Source of the DNA: JAFMDF01 sp965277445
Lineage (GTDB): Bacteria > Bacteroidota > Bacteroidia > Chitinophagales > Saprospiraceae
Assembly: GCA_965277445.1 (NCBI GenBank)
Contig: CBDICY010000013.1
Location: 3,162,001 to 3,226,000 of the forward strand
DNA length: 64,000 nt
Direction: 5' to 3'
The notes under the pieces were generated by a model. That model saw nothing but the letters and a program-made list of their open reading frames with translations, ran no database searches and was not told the origin of the DNA. The position numbers were made by a program, and so were the translations under genes. Below, one piece after another: positions 1-8,024 of this stretch (the stretch's first letter is position 1; each line of letters begins with the position of its first letter).

Positions 1-1
1 C

Positions 2-817
2 GGTAGTCATGTCAGAATGCCTTTGAGCAAATGGGGTGTAGATAAAGACTTAACTTTTATCAGTATTAATATTGATGAAACGGCGCATAATCGGATTGTT
101 GAACCGACCTTAAGTGTGACCGCAGATGCAGCACAAGCCGTTCAAGCGATAATGGGCTACTTACCAAGAATTAGCACACCAAATGATTCTCGAAAAAAGG
201 AAATGCAGGAATTCCGAAAAGCATGGAATGAAAAAACGGCCTATTTAGAACCACAATCGACTATTCTTAAAACCATTCGAACAGAATTACCTGACGATGG
301 TATCTTGGTGGATGAATTAACCCAAGTAGGTTTTGCTAGTCGAATTGTTTACGATGCTTATTTACCTCGAACTTATTTATGCACAGGATTTATGGGGACT
401 TTAGGTTGGGGATTTCAAACTGCACTAGGTGCTAAAGTAGCAAAACCAGATGTGCCAGTTATTTCAGTTGCAGGAGATGGTGGATTTATGTTTGGGGTAC
501 AGGAATTAGCAACTGCCGTACAACATAAAATTGGGGTCATCCTTTTAATTTTCAATAATAATTTATACGGCAACGTACAAGAAATGCAAAAAAATCTTTA
601 CGGGAATCGGGTTATTGCAACAGATTTACACAACCCGGATTTTGTAAAAATGGCGCATGCTTTTGGCGCTAATGGCGTCCGAGTGCATAATTATGAGGAT
701 ATGCGAAAAGCGATACAAGATGCGAAAGGAGAAAATTTACCGACGGTGATTGAAGTACCTATTGGGACTGGATTGCCTAGTACGAATCGGTTTAAGGGGT
801 TGCCTAAGGTGAGGTAG
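2..817 (+). CDS. Thiamine-diphosphate-dependent enzyme (acetolactate synthase-like), 5'-truncated
   Basis: The reading frame is open to the left edge, so only the last ~270 residues are present and the true start is outside the window. The part seen is the C-terminal pyrophosphate-binding domain of the acetolactate synthase / benzoylformate decarboxylase superfamily: a GDGGF motif (ThDP/Mg binding, about 470-490) followed about 25 residues later by NNN, the classic GDG-x(~26)-NN signature. The stretch before it would be the end of the central domain. Members join or decarboxylate 2-oxo acids using ThDP. No acetolactate synthase small subunit or ilv gene follows, so a biosynthetic role is not supported; a catabolic or oxalyl-CoA/glyoxylate-type enzyme is equally possible. 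Family assignment is firm, substrate unknown. Confidence 0.85.
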   Translation, partial: GSHVRMPLSKWGVDKDLTFISINIDETAHNRIVEPTLSVTADAAQAVQAIMGYLPRISTPNDSRKKEMQEFRKAWNEKTAYLEPQSTILKTIRTELPDDGILVDELTQVGFASRIVYDAYLPRTYLCTGFMGTLGWGFQTALGAKVAKPDVPVISVAGDGGFMFGVQELATAVQHKIGVILLIFNNNLYGNVQEMQKNLYGNRVIATDLHNPDFVKMAHAFGANGVRVHNYEDMRKAIQDAKGENLPTVIEVPIGTGLPSTNRFKGLPKVR

Positions 818-991
818 TAATAGGGGCAATAAGTTAATGAGGTTATGAGATAAATGAGACAAGATTGACCATAATCTAAATTCCACTTCATCTACTCATT
901 CATCTTATTAACTCATTACCTAGAAAAGTATCGACTATATCCATAGAGGTACTTAATTTTTTCATTAACCAGCAATGTTCACTCCTTTATA

Positions 992-2446
992 ATGAAAATA
1001 GCCATCATTTCTGACATTCACGAAAATTTTCATAACCTCATTCTTACACTCCAAGAAATGGAAAAGCATAATATTGAGCAAATTATCTGTTTAGGAGACT
1101 TAATGAATAGTGGTGTAGCCAAATTATTAGCCACCCAAAAAATTCCTGTATTTATGATTTGGGGGAATAATGATGGAGAAAAAGTGGAGATTACCTTGGC
1201 GGCTAAAAGAGAAAATAGCGTATTAACTGTCAGTACGAATGTCTATGACTTTTTGGAAATGGATGGTCGTCAACTCTTTATTTCCCATTATGAAGATTTG
1301 GCTAAACCAATGGCAAAATCTGGTGAATATGATGCAGTTTTTTACGGCCATACGCATATTCAGCAAACGGAAAAAATCAATAATTGTTGGGTCGTCAATC
1401 CTGGGGAAATTGCGGCAGGAAAGACAAAAAAAGCTACTTTCGCTATTTATGATACAACGACAAATACGGTAGAAATTATCACATTAAAAAATTCAATTTC
1501 TTTAAAAACACCTTTAATGGAAGCCTATTTTAAAGCCAATGGTGCTAAAATGGGCTTGCGTTCTAAAAGAGCCATGGGACTTATGAATCCTCAAAAAAGC
1601 GTTATTCCTGAAGCTAGTTCAGTTTATCAAGCATTAACTAATGCAGCTAAAACAGCAAAAGCAGTTATCTTTTCTGGTTTGCCAGGCGTCGGCAAGAGTT
1701 TATACATCAATCAATTTCAAATTATTGCCGCTGCTGCTGGTAAAAAAGTCACCGTTATCCAATGGGATATTGCCCGTAAATCATTTGAAACTAAGGAAAT
1801 CGCTACTCGATTTCCAATGGGTCCAGGCATTGTGCATAATGGCGTCAAATTAAGTATAGGAAAATGGTTGATAGATACGGTTAAAACTTGGTTGGTCAAT
1901 CATCCAACAAACACCGATTTATTGCTCATTGAAGCGCCTTTAGTTGGGCATCGTTTTATAGAATTAGCGACCATTCAAGCAGATGAAGCCTTAGAAAGCT
2001 TTTTTAATAGTAAAGCTTTTCAAATACTTGTACCGATTCCTTCTAAAAAAGTAAGATTAAAAATTGAGGCAGACCGAAGTGCACAAGTTGCAGAAGATGC
2101 TAAAGTGTGGACGGGTGCAAAACCCTCGGTTATGTTAATGTTGTGGAAAATGATTTGTGGCATTGCCAATGAATTTGGCAGAAATATTCCAATGGAAGGG
2201 CAACCAGCTTATGACCCCGAAGTTTATGCTTTTGTGTTTGGAAAAATACTACAACATCGTCATTTTACGCCTTTGGAAATTGACGAAATTTATCCAATTT
2301 CTATCGAAAATGAAGCAGATTTGCATAATACGGGTAGTTTAGCTGCTAGTGATCAAGTCGCTAATGAATATGCGGAGTTAATTGCTGCTCAGTATCCAAA
2401 TTTAGCAGATATTGATGCGGTGGTCGATGACTGGTATTTGACTTAA
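992..2446 (+). CDS. Metallophosphoesterase (YfcE-like) fused to a P-loop NTPase/kinase-like domain
   Basis: 484 residues, two domains. Residues 1-165 form a YfcE/MJ0936-type calcineurin-like phosphoesterase with the metal ligands visible: D8 and H10 (SDIH), D36 (LGD), N59 (GNND), H99, and H120/H122 (GHTH). Residues ~190-484 carry a Walker A motif GLPGVGKS at 229-236, a Walker B-like LLLIEAP near 310-316 and a downstream arginine-rich helix (SKKVRLKIEADR), as in small-molecule or nucleic-acid end kinases. The order phosphatase-then-kinase resembles end-healing enzymes of the Pnkp type without the ligase, but the P-loop domain could equally be a zeta-toxin-like or uncharacterised ATPase. The ATG at 992 matches the usual YfcE start. 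A long perfect hairpin follows the stop codon. Phosphoesterase domain firm; biological role unknown. Confidence 0.8.
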   Translation: MKIAIISDIHENFHNLILTLQEMEKHNIEQIICLGDLMNSGVAKLLATQKIPVFMIWGNNDGEKVEITLAAKRENSVLTVSTNVYDFLEMDGRQLFISHYEDLAKPMAKSGEYDAVFYGHTHIQQTEKINNCWVVNPGEIAAGKTKKATFAIYDTTTNTVEIITLKNSISLKTPLMEAYFKANGAKMGLRSKRAMGLMNPQKSVIPEASSVYQALTNAAKTAKAVIFSGLPGVGKSLYINQFQIIAAAAGKKVTVIQWDIARKSFETKEIATRFPMGPGIVHNGVKLSIGKWLIDTVKTWLVNHPTNTDLLLIEAPLVGHRFIELATIQADEALESFFNSKAFQILVPIPSKKVRLKIEADRSAQVAEDAKVWTGAKPSVMLMLWKMICGIANEFGRNIPMEGQPAYDPEVYAFVFGKILQHRHFTPLEIDEIYPISIENEADLHNTGSLAASDQVANEYAELIAAQYPNLADIDAVVDDWYLT

Positions 2447-2450
2447 AATG

Positions 2451-2512
2451 TAGCTTAGACCTATGGTCTGAGTAGCCTTTACGCCCCCTACTCAGACCAT
2501 AGGTCTAAGCTA
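2451..2512. repeat. 25-bp perfect inverted repeat (hairpin) after the phosphoesterase gene
   Basis: The arms 2451-2475 and 2488-2512 are exact reverse complements with a 12-base loop. The arm contains the smaller near-palindrome AGACCTATGGTCT. There is no T-run after it, so it is not a textbook terminator, although it sits 5 bases after a stop codon and could stop transcription or protect the 3' end. It looks like one of the many dispersed palindromic elements of this genome. Confidence 0.9.
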
Positions 2513-2526
2513 CTTAAAATAAGCCT

Positions 2527-2829
2527 ATGATTTACCTAACCTTAATGATATTTATAAAAGAAGGAAAAGAAGCAATTTTCCATGAATTTGAAAATTTAGC
2601 CCTTCCACTATTAAACGATTATAACGGTAAATTAATTTATCGAATTCGCCCAACAAGTGAAAATTTTATTGCTTGCGAAGGTGAACAACCTTATGAAATC
2701 CATTTTCTTTCTTTTGCTTCGGAGGCAGATTTTATCAATTTCTCGAAAGATGAAAGCAGGAAAGCATTTTTGCATTTAAAAACAGCATCTATAAAAACAA
2801 CTTTTCTAGTAAAAGGAAAGGTTATTTAA
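2527..2829 (+). CDS. DUF1330-like dimeric alpha/beta-barrel protein
   Basis: A 100-residue soluble protein without signal peptide. The pattern (MIYLTLMIFIKEGKE, then YNGKLIYRI, then HFLSFASEADFINF, ending with a short strand) is that of DUF1330 and related dimeric ferredoxin-like barrels, in which a strand, a helix and two further strands carry a conserved 'SEADF' helix start. The function of such proteins is mostly unknown. It lies 80 bases after the phosphoesterase-kinase gene, separated from it by a 25-bp hairpin, so co-transcription is uncertain. The gene is real by length and composition; the family call is moderately sure. Confidence 0.65.
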   Translation: MIYLTLMIFIKEGKEAIFHEFENLALPLLNDYNGKLIYRIRPTSENFIACEGEQPYEIHFLSFASEADFINFSKDESRKAFLHLKTASIKTTFLVKGKVI

Positions 2830-2840
2830 AAATAGTAAAG

Positions 2841-2892
2841 CGGATTGTTAATCTGCCTCTAATATTGACTAGGAGGCCGAGTTGACAATCCA
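2841..2892. repeat. Imperfect inverted repeat
   Basis: GGATTGTTAATCTGCCT pairs with AGGCCGAGTTGACAATCC across a short spacer, with a few mismatches. It lies 12 bases after the stop of the preceding gene and may act as a weak terminator or be a dispersed palindrome. Confidence 0.5.
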
Positions 2893-2937
2893 TCGTCCAA
2901 TAATCCATAAAACCATCATCGAATTAAAAAACACCAT

Positions 2938-4026
2938 ATGTCCTTAAATTTTAAATCATTTTTACCCAAAAAAGCCGCTTACAAAGGTGGAAAATCTAAA
3001 CCAACTCCTACCAATGGTCAAAAAATATACAAACTATCTTCTAACGAAAATATGCTTGGGTCCTCTCCAAAAGCTTTAGCAGCTATTCAAGCACAGGTAG
3101 CTACCTTGAATGAGTATCCTGATTATAATGATGGCAAATTTAGAGCTGCCCTAGAAAAGTTTTATGAAGGTAAATTGCAAGCCAATCAATTTATTACCAA
3201 CAATAGCGGAGTTGCCAATATTGAATTGATTACTAGAGCATTTTTAGAAAAAGGATCAGAATGTATTTTCTCTAATCCTGCTTTTGGTCCCTATAGAGGT
3301 TTTCCTAAAAAAGTAGGGGCCAAAAGTATTGATATTCCCCTAATTGGAGAAAATTTCCAACTGGATGTCGAAGGAATTTTAAATGCTATTAATGAAAAAA
3401 CGAGTTTGGTTTTCGTTACCAATCCTAATAATCCAACAGGAACGCATCTGCCTAAGACTCAAATTGACGCACTCATTGAAGGTTTACCAGGTCATGTCGT
3501 ACTATTGTACGATGAAGTTTATTACCAATATGTAGATGCCGAGGATTATGTTCGAGCCTTACCTTATGTACAAGCAGGTAAAAATGTGATTGGCATCAAT
3601 AGTTTTTCTAAGGCTTATGGATTAGCTGGTTTAAGGGTTGGTTATGCTTATTCTACACCTAAAATTTCAGCCTATTTACAACAATACCGTCGTCCCTTTA
3701 TGATTAATTCCCTTAGTATGTCGGCGGCGATTGCTGCCTTAGAAGACACGGAATTTATTCAGCAAACGGTCGAATTAATACATCAAGAAAAGCCTTACCT
3801 TTATGCCGAACTAAATCAATTGGGGGTTAAATATTGGAAAACACAAGCCAATTTCTTGTTGATAAAACCTGATATGGAAACCGATGTATTTGAAGCTAAA
3901 ATGTTGGAAGCAGGTATTATGGTTCGACAAGCTGCAAGTTTTGGTGCTCCAGGTTGTGTTCGGGTAACCATTGGAACTAGGGAGGCAAATGCTGCTTTTG
4001 TGGCCGCTTTACAGCGAATTATCTGA
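2938..4026 (+). CDS. hisC: Histidinol-phosphate aminotransferase-like class I/II aminotransferase
   Basis: 362 residues, the usual length for HisC. It is a fold-type I PLP aminotransferase: NPNNPTG (from N162) contacts PLP, D192 in YDEVYYQ binds the pyridine nitrogen, K225 in SFSKAYGLAGLRVGYA is the Schiff-base lysine, and the C-terminal VRVTIGTREAN arginine binds the substrate carboxylate. This motif set is typical of the HisC branch, which converts imidazole-acetol phosphate and glutamate to histidinol phosphate. No other his gene is in view, so it may be a stand-alone HisC or an aromatic/phenylalanine aminotransferase paralogue. Start ATG at 2938 follows AAAAACACCAT. Cytoplasmic. Confidence 0.8.
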   Translation: MSLNFKSFLPKKAAYKGGKSKPTPTNGQKIYKLSSNENMLGSSPKALAAIQAQVATLNEYPDYNDGKFRAALEKFYEGKLQANQFITNNSGVANIELITRAFLEKGSECIFSNPAFGPYRGFPKKVGAKSIDIPLIGENFQLDVEGILNAINEKTSLVFVTNPNNPTGTHLPKTQIDALIEGLPGHVVLLYDEVYYQYVDAEDYVRALPYVQAGKNVIGINSFSKAYGLAGLRVGYAYSTPKISAYLQQYRRPFMINSLSMSAAIAALEDTEFIQQTVELIHQEKPYLYAELNQLGVKYWKTQANFLLIKPDMETDVFEAKMLEAGIMVRQAASFGAPGCVRVTIGTREANAAFVAALQRII

Positions 4027-4059
4027 ATAGTTCAATCGCAATTTATCCCTAAACCAATA

Positions 4060-4178
4060 GTGCCATTAGATACTTAAGATGGGTAACAAATTCTAAAAAT
4101 CCAAATTTCACCTATCCTCCTCGTGTCGTAGATACGTAAGATTATGTCCGTATAAAAGCATCTTACGTACCTACGGCA
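4060..4178. repeat. Dispersed 'GTGCCnTAGATACGTAAGATGGGTA' type repeats
   Basis: 4060-4090 and 4121-4150 are diverged direct copies of one word (GTGCC/GTGTCGTAGATACGTAAGA), and 4161-4178 is an inverted copy that pairs with 4124-4141 (18 bp, two mismatches). Another copy is at 39591-39626. The 4027-4278 gap holds no gene besides these copies. Confidence 0.7.
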
Positions 4179-4527
4179 CATTAGGACCAATTCACGATTA
4201 CCCTCAGATTGTGTTCATTCTAAATTTAAAATGACCTACTGATAATTCTAGGATAGTATTTTTTAAAACCCTAAACAAATGAACAAAAAATTAGCACTTA
4301 AAATTAATCTATATCAAGAAAAAGGGAAAGAGCACTTTGGATTAGGAGAAGACATCAAAGGCTTTATAAAAGTACGTCCCCACGAAAATTTGGAGATAGG
4401 AGAATTAGGTTATCACTTAGTAAAGGTCATCCTGGGTATTTAGTACTTCCCTTCAAATTTCCTGAAGATGTCCCAGCATCTATAGATGATAGAAATTTTA
4501 AAATTGAATGGACTTTAAAATTAAAAT

Positions 4528-5803
4528 GGTTCTTTGACAATTTTTGCAAATTACTGCTTAAAGGCGAAAACTCTAAATTTGAAATTTTCAAAATTAGTCA
4601 TGTTAAAAGTGAATCGTTTGACGGTTCTAAGTAAATTATTAGTTCCTTCAACTGCACCGCTTGATACCTTAGTTTTAAAATAATTGAGGATGTTTTTTTG
4701 GTGACGTTGAAAAAGTGCAATAAATTTATCAAGATACTTGTTTTTCCATTCGGCGGCATAAGCTAACCAATGGTCTATTTGTTGAACAGCAAAGTCATAC
4801 GAATAATCTGTATCGAAAATAGACTGCAAGGTATTTCGTAGTTGATAAGCATCTTCTAAATCTGGTGCTTTATCAAATGCTTTTCGCAAATCTTCTTTGT
4901 CTTGCTTGCTAAGATTTTCAGGTCGCTTTGTAAGTTTCCATTTGAGCCTTTTAAAAACTTCTTCTTCTTTGTCGGTTCGACGAAGTTTTTTGCGCATATT
5001 ATCTAAAACATCATTTAAATGAGTTGTCCAATGAAAGCGGTCAACATGTATTCGGGCATTAGGAAAAAGTTCCTGTCCTAAATCTTGGAATGGTCCCCAC
5101 ATGTCAGAACAAAAATCCTCGATTTGTGCACAAAAACTTTCTCCAAGTCCTTGAAAATAAGCACGTAAGAAACTTTTATCTCTTTGCTCTAATATATCAA
5201 TAATTTCATGAGTATCCAAGTTAATCAAGATGACTATGAAGTCTTTGTGCCCTTTTTTGAAAGCAAATTCGTCAATACCAATACGCTTAATTTTAGACCA
5301 ATCAATTGATCTTTCAAGCACTTGGTCATAGCAGATTCGTTCTACCGTTTTATGGCACATATCAACTATAGCAGCTACTTGTAAATGACTTTGTTTAGCA
5401 CTCATTTCAAAGATATATTTAGCTTGTCTTTTGGTATAGCTTTTTCCAGAAGAAACGAAGTCAAAGGATTCACTAAAAGTGCGACCACATTTACACCGAT
5501 ATTGATGAACTTGAATATGTAATATCACTTTTCGACCACTAATATCTAGGTCTCGAACTTGACGGCGATATTTTGGGGTTTTACTATCGACTAATTGAGC
5601 GCAATCTGGGCATATTTCTCCTTCTATTTTTTTTATTTTACAGAAAATATGAATTGCATTTTTTTTAATAGAAACTTGTTCTACCTCCAAATTTGGAATA
5701 TTAAGTAGCATTGAATAAAAGCTTAAATCTTGACTCATTTCTCTATTTTTTAGAAGAGAAATTTAAGCTTTTTTTCCGCTTTTGCAAAAATTGTCAAAGA
5801 ACC
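4528..5803 (-). mobile_element. Complete ISL3-type insertion sequence
   Basis: Perfect 23-bp terminal inverted repeats lie at 4528-4550 and 5781-5803 (both start GGTTCTTTGACA reading inward). They are flanked by an exact 8-bp duplication ATTAAAAT at 4520-4527 and 5804-5811. Eight-base duplications and TIRs of this size are usual in the ISL3 family. Total length 1276 bp, one transposase gene. Perfect ends, perfect duplication and an intact transposase suggest a recent insertion that may still be active. Confidence 0.95.
4551..5738 (-). CDS. ISL3 family transposase
   Basis: 395 residues. The N-terminal part holds a zinc ribbon (CPDCAQL ... YRCKCGRTF) typical of ISL3, followed by a helix-turn-helix region and a DDE catalytic domain: the first Asp in IGIDEFAFKKGH, the second near SDMWGPF, and the C-terminal Glu in SGAVEGTNNLLRTVKRF. 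It moves the surrounding element by cut-and-paste. The stop codon (4551-4553) directly abuts the left terminal repeat, and the start lies 43 bp inside the right one. No frameshift or internal stop, so the protein should be functional. Confidence 0.95.
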   Translation of the reverse strand: MSQDLSFYSMLLNIPNLEVEQVSIKKNAIHIFCKIKKIEGEICPDCAQLVDSKTPKYRRQVRDLDISGRKVILHIQVHQYRCKCGRTFSESFDFVSSGKSYTKRQAKYIFEMSAKQSHLQVAAIVDMCHKTVERICYDQVLERSIDWSKIKRIGIDEFAFKKGHKDFIVILINLDTHEIIDILEQRDKSFLRAYFQGLGESFCAQIEDFCSDMWGPFQDLGQELFPNARIHVDRFHWTTHLNDVLDNMRKKLRRTDKEEEVFKRLKWKLTKRPENLSKQDKEDLRKAFDKAPDLEDAYQLRNTLQSIFDTDYSYDFAVQQIDHWLAYAAEWKNKYLDKFIALFQRHQKNILNYFKTKVSSGAVEGTNNLLRTVKRFTFNMTNFENFKFRVFAFKQ

Positions 5804-5913
5804 ATTAAAATTAACTACCAACTTCGGTCTTAACTTTGATTTTGATTGGGGTTTTCTAGTTGACAAACAGTATAGATAGATGCTTGCTTATACTCCCTTC
5901 AATAAAGGTTACT

Positions 5914-6738
5914 TTACTCATTCGCCACCTGCACCATCTTATCCTCTACTTGATGCACCAATTCTTCAAATCGAGCTTCTCGCTTCGTCTCTCTCGTTCG
6001 ATTAAAAGGCAAGTCCACATGGATTTTTTCTACAAATCGAGAAGGGGCTTTTTTCATGATGTAAATATCATCTGCTAAATAAACGGCTTCTGAAATATCG
6101 TGGGTTACAAAAATAATGGTAGGATGGAATTGATGCCATAATTTTAGTAATAAATCCTGCATTTGGATTCTAGTACCAATGTCTAAAGCGCCAAACGGTT
6201 CATCCATTACTAGGATTTCAGGATTGGCTAATAAACTTCTAGCAATGGCAACTCTTTGCAATTGACCACCAGACAAAGTTGGATATTGCGCATACTTTTG
6301 TTCATGTCCTGTCAAACCGACCAGTTCTATCATCTCCATCGCCTTTTGGTCTCGTTCTGCTTTTAACAATCCTTGATATCTTAGGGCTAAACCAACGTTA
6401 TCCAACACAGTCATCCAAGGCAAAGAGGAATATTGCTGAAAAACCATACTCACTCGATTGTCTTTTCCAACTGGTTTATCATGAATTTTCACTTCGCCTC
6501 CCGTTGGTTGTTGCAAGCCAGCAATATACCTTAAAACAGTTGACTTACCACAACCTGAGGGACCAAGAATAACAGCAAACTGTCCTTGTTCGGGTTTATC
6601 TTCTATTAGAAATTCTAAATTTTCCAATATCCACGTCTCTCCACCATCATAACTTTGTTTGATATTTCTAAGGTCGATTATATTTTTTAAGTCTGTATCT
6701 TTAAAATCTGGCATTTTTTTGTTTTTAGTAGCGGACAA
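5914..6738 (-). CDS. ABC transporter ATP-binding protein, NitT/TauT (SsuB/TauB) type
   Basis: 274 residues with Walker A GPSGCGKST (59-67), the Q-loop (MVFQQYSSLPWMT), the ABC signature LSGGQ (155-159), Walker B ILVMDE (175-180), the D-loop FGALD and the H-loop VTHDISEAV. This arrangement, including the short C-terminal tail, is that of ATPases powering uptake of nitrate, sulfonate, taurine, aliphatic sulfonates or pyrimidine precursors. It is downstream of the permease on the same strand, 167 bp away, and the gap is filled by short repeats. An in-frame ATG nine codons in (6714) is an alternative start. Substrate cannot be told from the sequence. Confidence 0.9.
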   Translation of the reverse strand: MSATKNKKMPDFKDTDLKNIIDLRNIKQSYDGGETWILENLEFLIEDKPEQGQFAVILGPSGCGKSTVLRYIAGLQQPTGGEVKIHDKPVGKDNRVSMVFQQYSSLPWMTVLDNVGLALRYQGLLKAERDQKAMEMIELVGLTGHEQKYAQYPTLSGGQLQRVAIARSLLANPEILVMDEPFGALDIGTRIQMQDLLLKLWHQFHPTIIFVTHDISEAVYLADDIYIMKKAPSRFVEKIHVDLPFNRTRETKREARFEELVHQVEDKMVQVANE

Positions 6739-6760
6739 AATAAAGTGGACATTTTGTATT

Positions 6761-6795
6761 TAATTCCCCACGAATTTAATAACCACACGAATTTT
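6761..6795 (-). promoter_or_regulatory. TTCGTGGGGAATTAAA motif pair upstream of the ABC ATPase gene
   Basis: On the minus strand this reads ATTCGTGTGGTTATT... then AAATTCGTGGGGAATTAA, ending about 23 bases before the ATPase start. It is one of six places with the A/T-TCCGTGGGGAA word lying upstream of a gene on the same strand. Function unknown. Confidence 0.5.
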
Positions 6796-6843
6796 AGATG
6801 TTCAAATTATTTTTCCCGTATTAGGTAGTCACTTTTTTGAATC

Positions 6844-6901
6844 ATCTGACTTCTGACAGCTCCGATTTATCAGAACAGTCTGACTTCTGACTTCTGACTT
6901 C
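6844..6901. repeat. TCTGACTTC tandem/degenerate repeat with palindrome
   Basis: Four TCTGACTTC-type copies flank CTCCGATTTATCAGAAC. Related copies occur at 37285-37300 (GGTCAGAAGTCAGATC) and 63218-63229. It lies inside a presumed operon between permease and ATPase genes. Confidence 0.7.
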
Positions 6902-6905
6902 TCGT

Positions 6906-8024
6906 TTAAGACTCTTTATTGGCGTTGTACAATTTAAATTCTCCATAAAACATCATCAAAACCCCTGCAATCGTTGCAATAATCATCAGCATATTCATCG
7001 AACTAGCCAAACCAGCGAACAAAGAAGTTAATAATAAAGCAAGCGCTACCAAAATCAAGATAACCATGATACCATATTGAGATTCTACTATTCCAGCAAT
7101 ATGTGTTTTTCGATATTTATGTGGAAATAATTTTCTATCAAAAAAGGTAAATAATTTATCTTGTAAAAAACCGATAATGATAATGACAATTAGAATCGCA
7201 AAAACCTTTTCCATTTGTCCTTGCCTAGCTTTTATATAGGCCAAAGAACCAATGCCGCCTTGGCGATTCAATAATTCCGCAATGATAATATAGGTCCAAG
7301 AAATAGCCGTAATTACGCGAATATCATCCATCAAACGAGACATAACCGAAGGAAAGTAGACTGTCTTAAGTGTTTCCCAATCCGTTGCGCCCAAGGTAAA
7401 AACCGTTTTTAAATAAACATCTTTTACCTCGTCAATTCGTTGCACGACAACTGGCAACAAGAAAATGATAATACCAAAAGCTAAAAAGGCAATTTTCATC
7501 CCATCATCAATTCCAAACCAAGCCGTAAATAAACCGACTAAAGCAGTTAGTGGTAGAAACCGCAAAGCATCTACTTGGCCCGCAAATAAGCCTCTAAATA
7601 AAGGGATTAAACCAATGATAAATCCAAAAAAAAGCGAAATTAATATCGCCCAAAAGTAGCCCCGAATGTTCAACCAAATAGATTGCAGCGTATTCGCCAC
7701 CAATTCGTCTTTAGCAATTAAAGAAGGGAAAGCTTGAACGACATGATGTGGCGGTGGAATAGATGGATATATTTTTTCAAATTCCGTCGCATCGGCAAAG
7801 GCAATCGAATCTGCTTGTAAAATGGAATCTCTTAGTGCTATCGTCGCTTCATCTGCATTAATCGAAGAAGGTAATTGGGTCGTATAGCCTTCAATGATTG
7901 GTTTTTGTACAGATTTCATCTCCGCTAAAACCCACCAAAATAAGACCAATAAAACAAACCCTACTAAGCCTAAAATCAATCGTTGGCTTTGGGAGAGCTT
8001 TCCCCTTATATCGAAAAGATCCAT
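6906..8024 (-). CDS. ABC transporter permease, NitT/TauT type, with N- and C-terminal extensions
   Basis: 372 residues; the binding-protein-dependent transport domain (PF00528) lies in the middle. A first membrane segment (about 17-36) is followed by a ~75-residue extracytoplasmic stretch, then the core of about five or six segments with the EAA coupling motif in LGATDWETLKTVYFPSVMSRL, which contacts the ATPase. Two further hydrophobic segments (about 320-365) extend the C-terminus beyond the usual ~260 residues. It pairs with the ATPase gene downstream. No periplasmic binding protein gene is next to it, which is unusual. Start ATG at 8024; the gene is divergent from the dehydrogenase gene at 8328. 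Confidence 0.88.
   Translation of the reverse strand: MDLFDIRGKLSQSQRLILGLVGFVLLVLFWWVLAEMKSVQKPIIEGYTTQLPSSINADEATIALRDSILQADSIAFADATEFEKIYPSIPPPHHVVQAFPSLIAKDELVANTLQSIWLNIRGYFWAILISLFFGFIIGLIPLFRGLFAGQVDALRFLPLTALVGLFTAWFGIDDGMKIAFLAFGIIIFLLPVVVQRIDEVKDVYLKTVFTLGATDWETLKTVYFPSVMSRLMDDIRVITAISWTYIIIAELLNRQGGIGSLAYIKARQGQMEKVFAILIVIIIIGFLQDKLFTFFDRKLFPHKYRKTHIAGIVESQYGIMVILILVALALLLTSLFAGLASSMNMLMIIATIAGVLMMFYGEFKLYNANKES

Larger units (their letters stand above)
4279..5879 (+). pseudogene. Small decayed gene split by an insertion sequence
   Basis: ATG at 4279 opens a 54-codon frame (MNKKLALKINLY...) that stops at 4441. From about 4420 the downstream frame (shifted as if one base had been lost) continues with KGHPGYLVLPFKFPEDVPA and NFKIEWTLKLK until the IS begins at 4528. 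If the IS and one copy of its 8-bp target duplication are removed, the same frame runs on as LTTNFGLNFDFDWGFLVDKQ to the stop at 5877-5879, giving a product of about 105 residues. The pattern of beta strands with '...yP.F.lP...' and a following W recalls small arrestin-like bacterial proteins (Spo0M-like), but that is only a guess. The gene carries two lesions: a frameshift and the IS. Confidence 0.75.

Noticed and set aside
992..2446. Frameshift or two separate genes
   Set aside because: The frame is unbroken through both domains, and the linker lacks a second start site; a fusion is the better reading.
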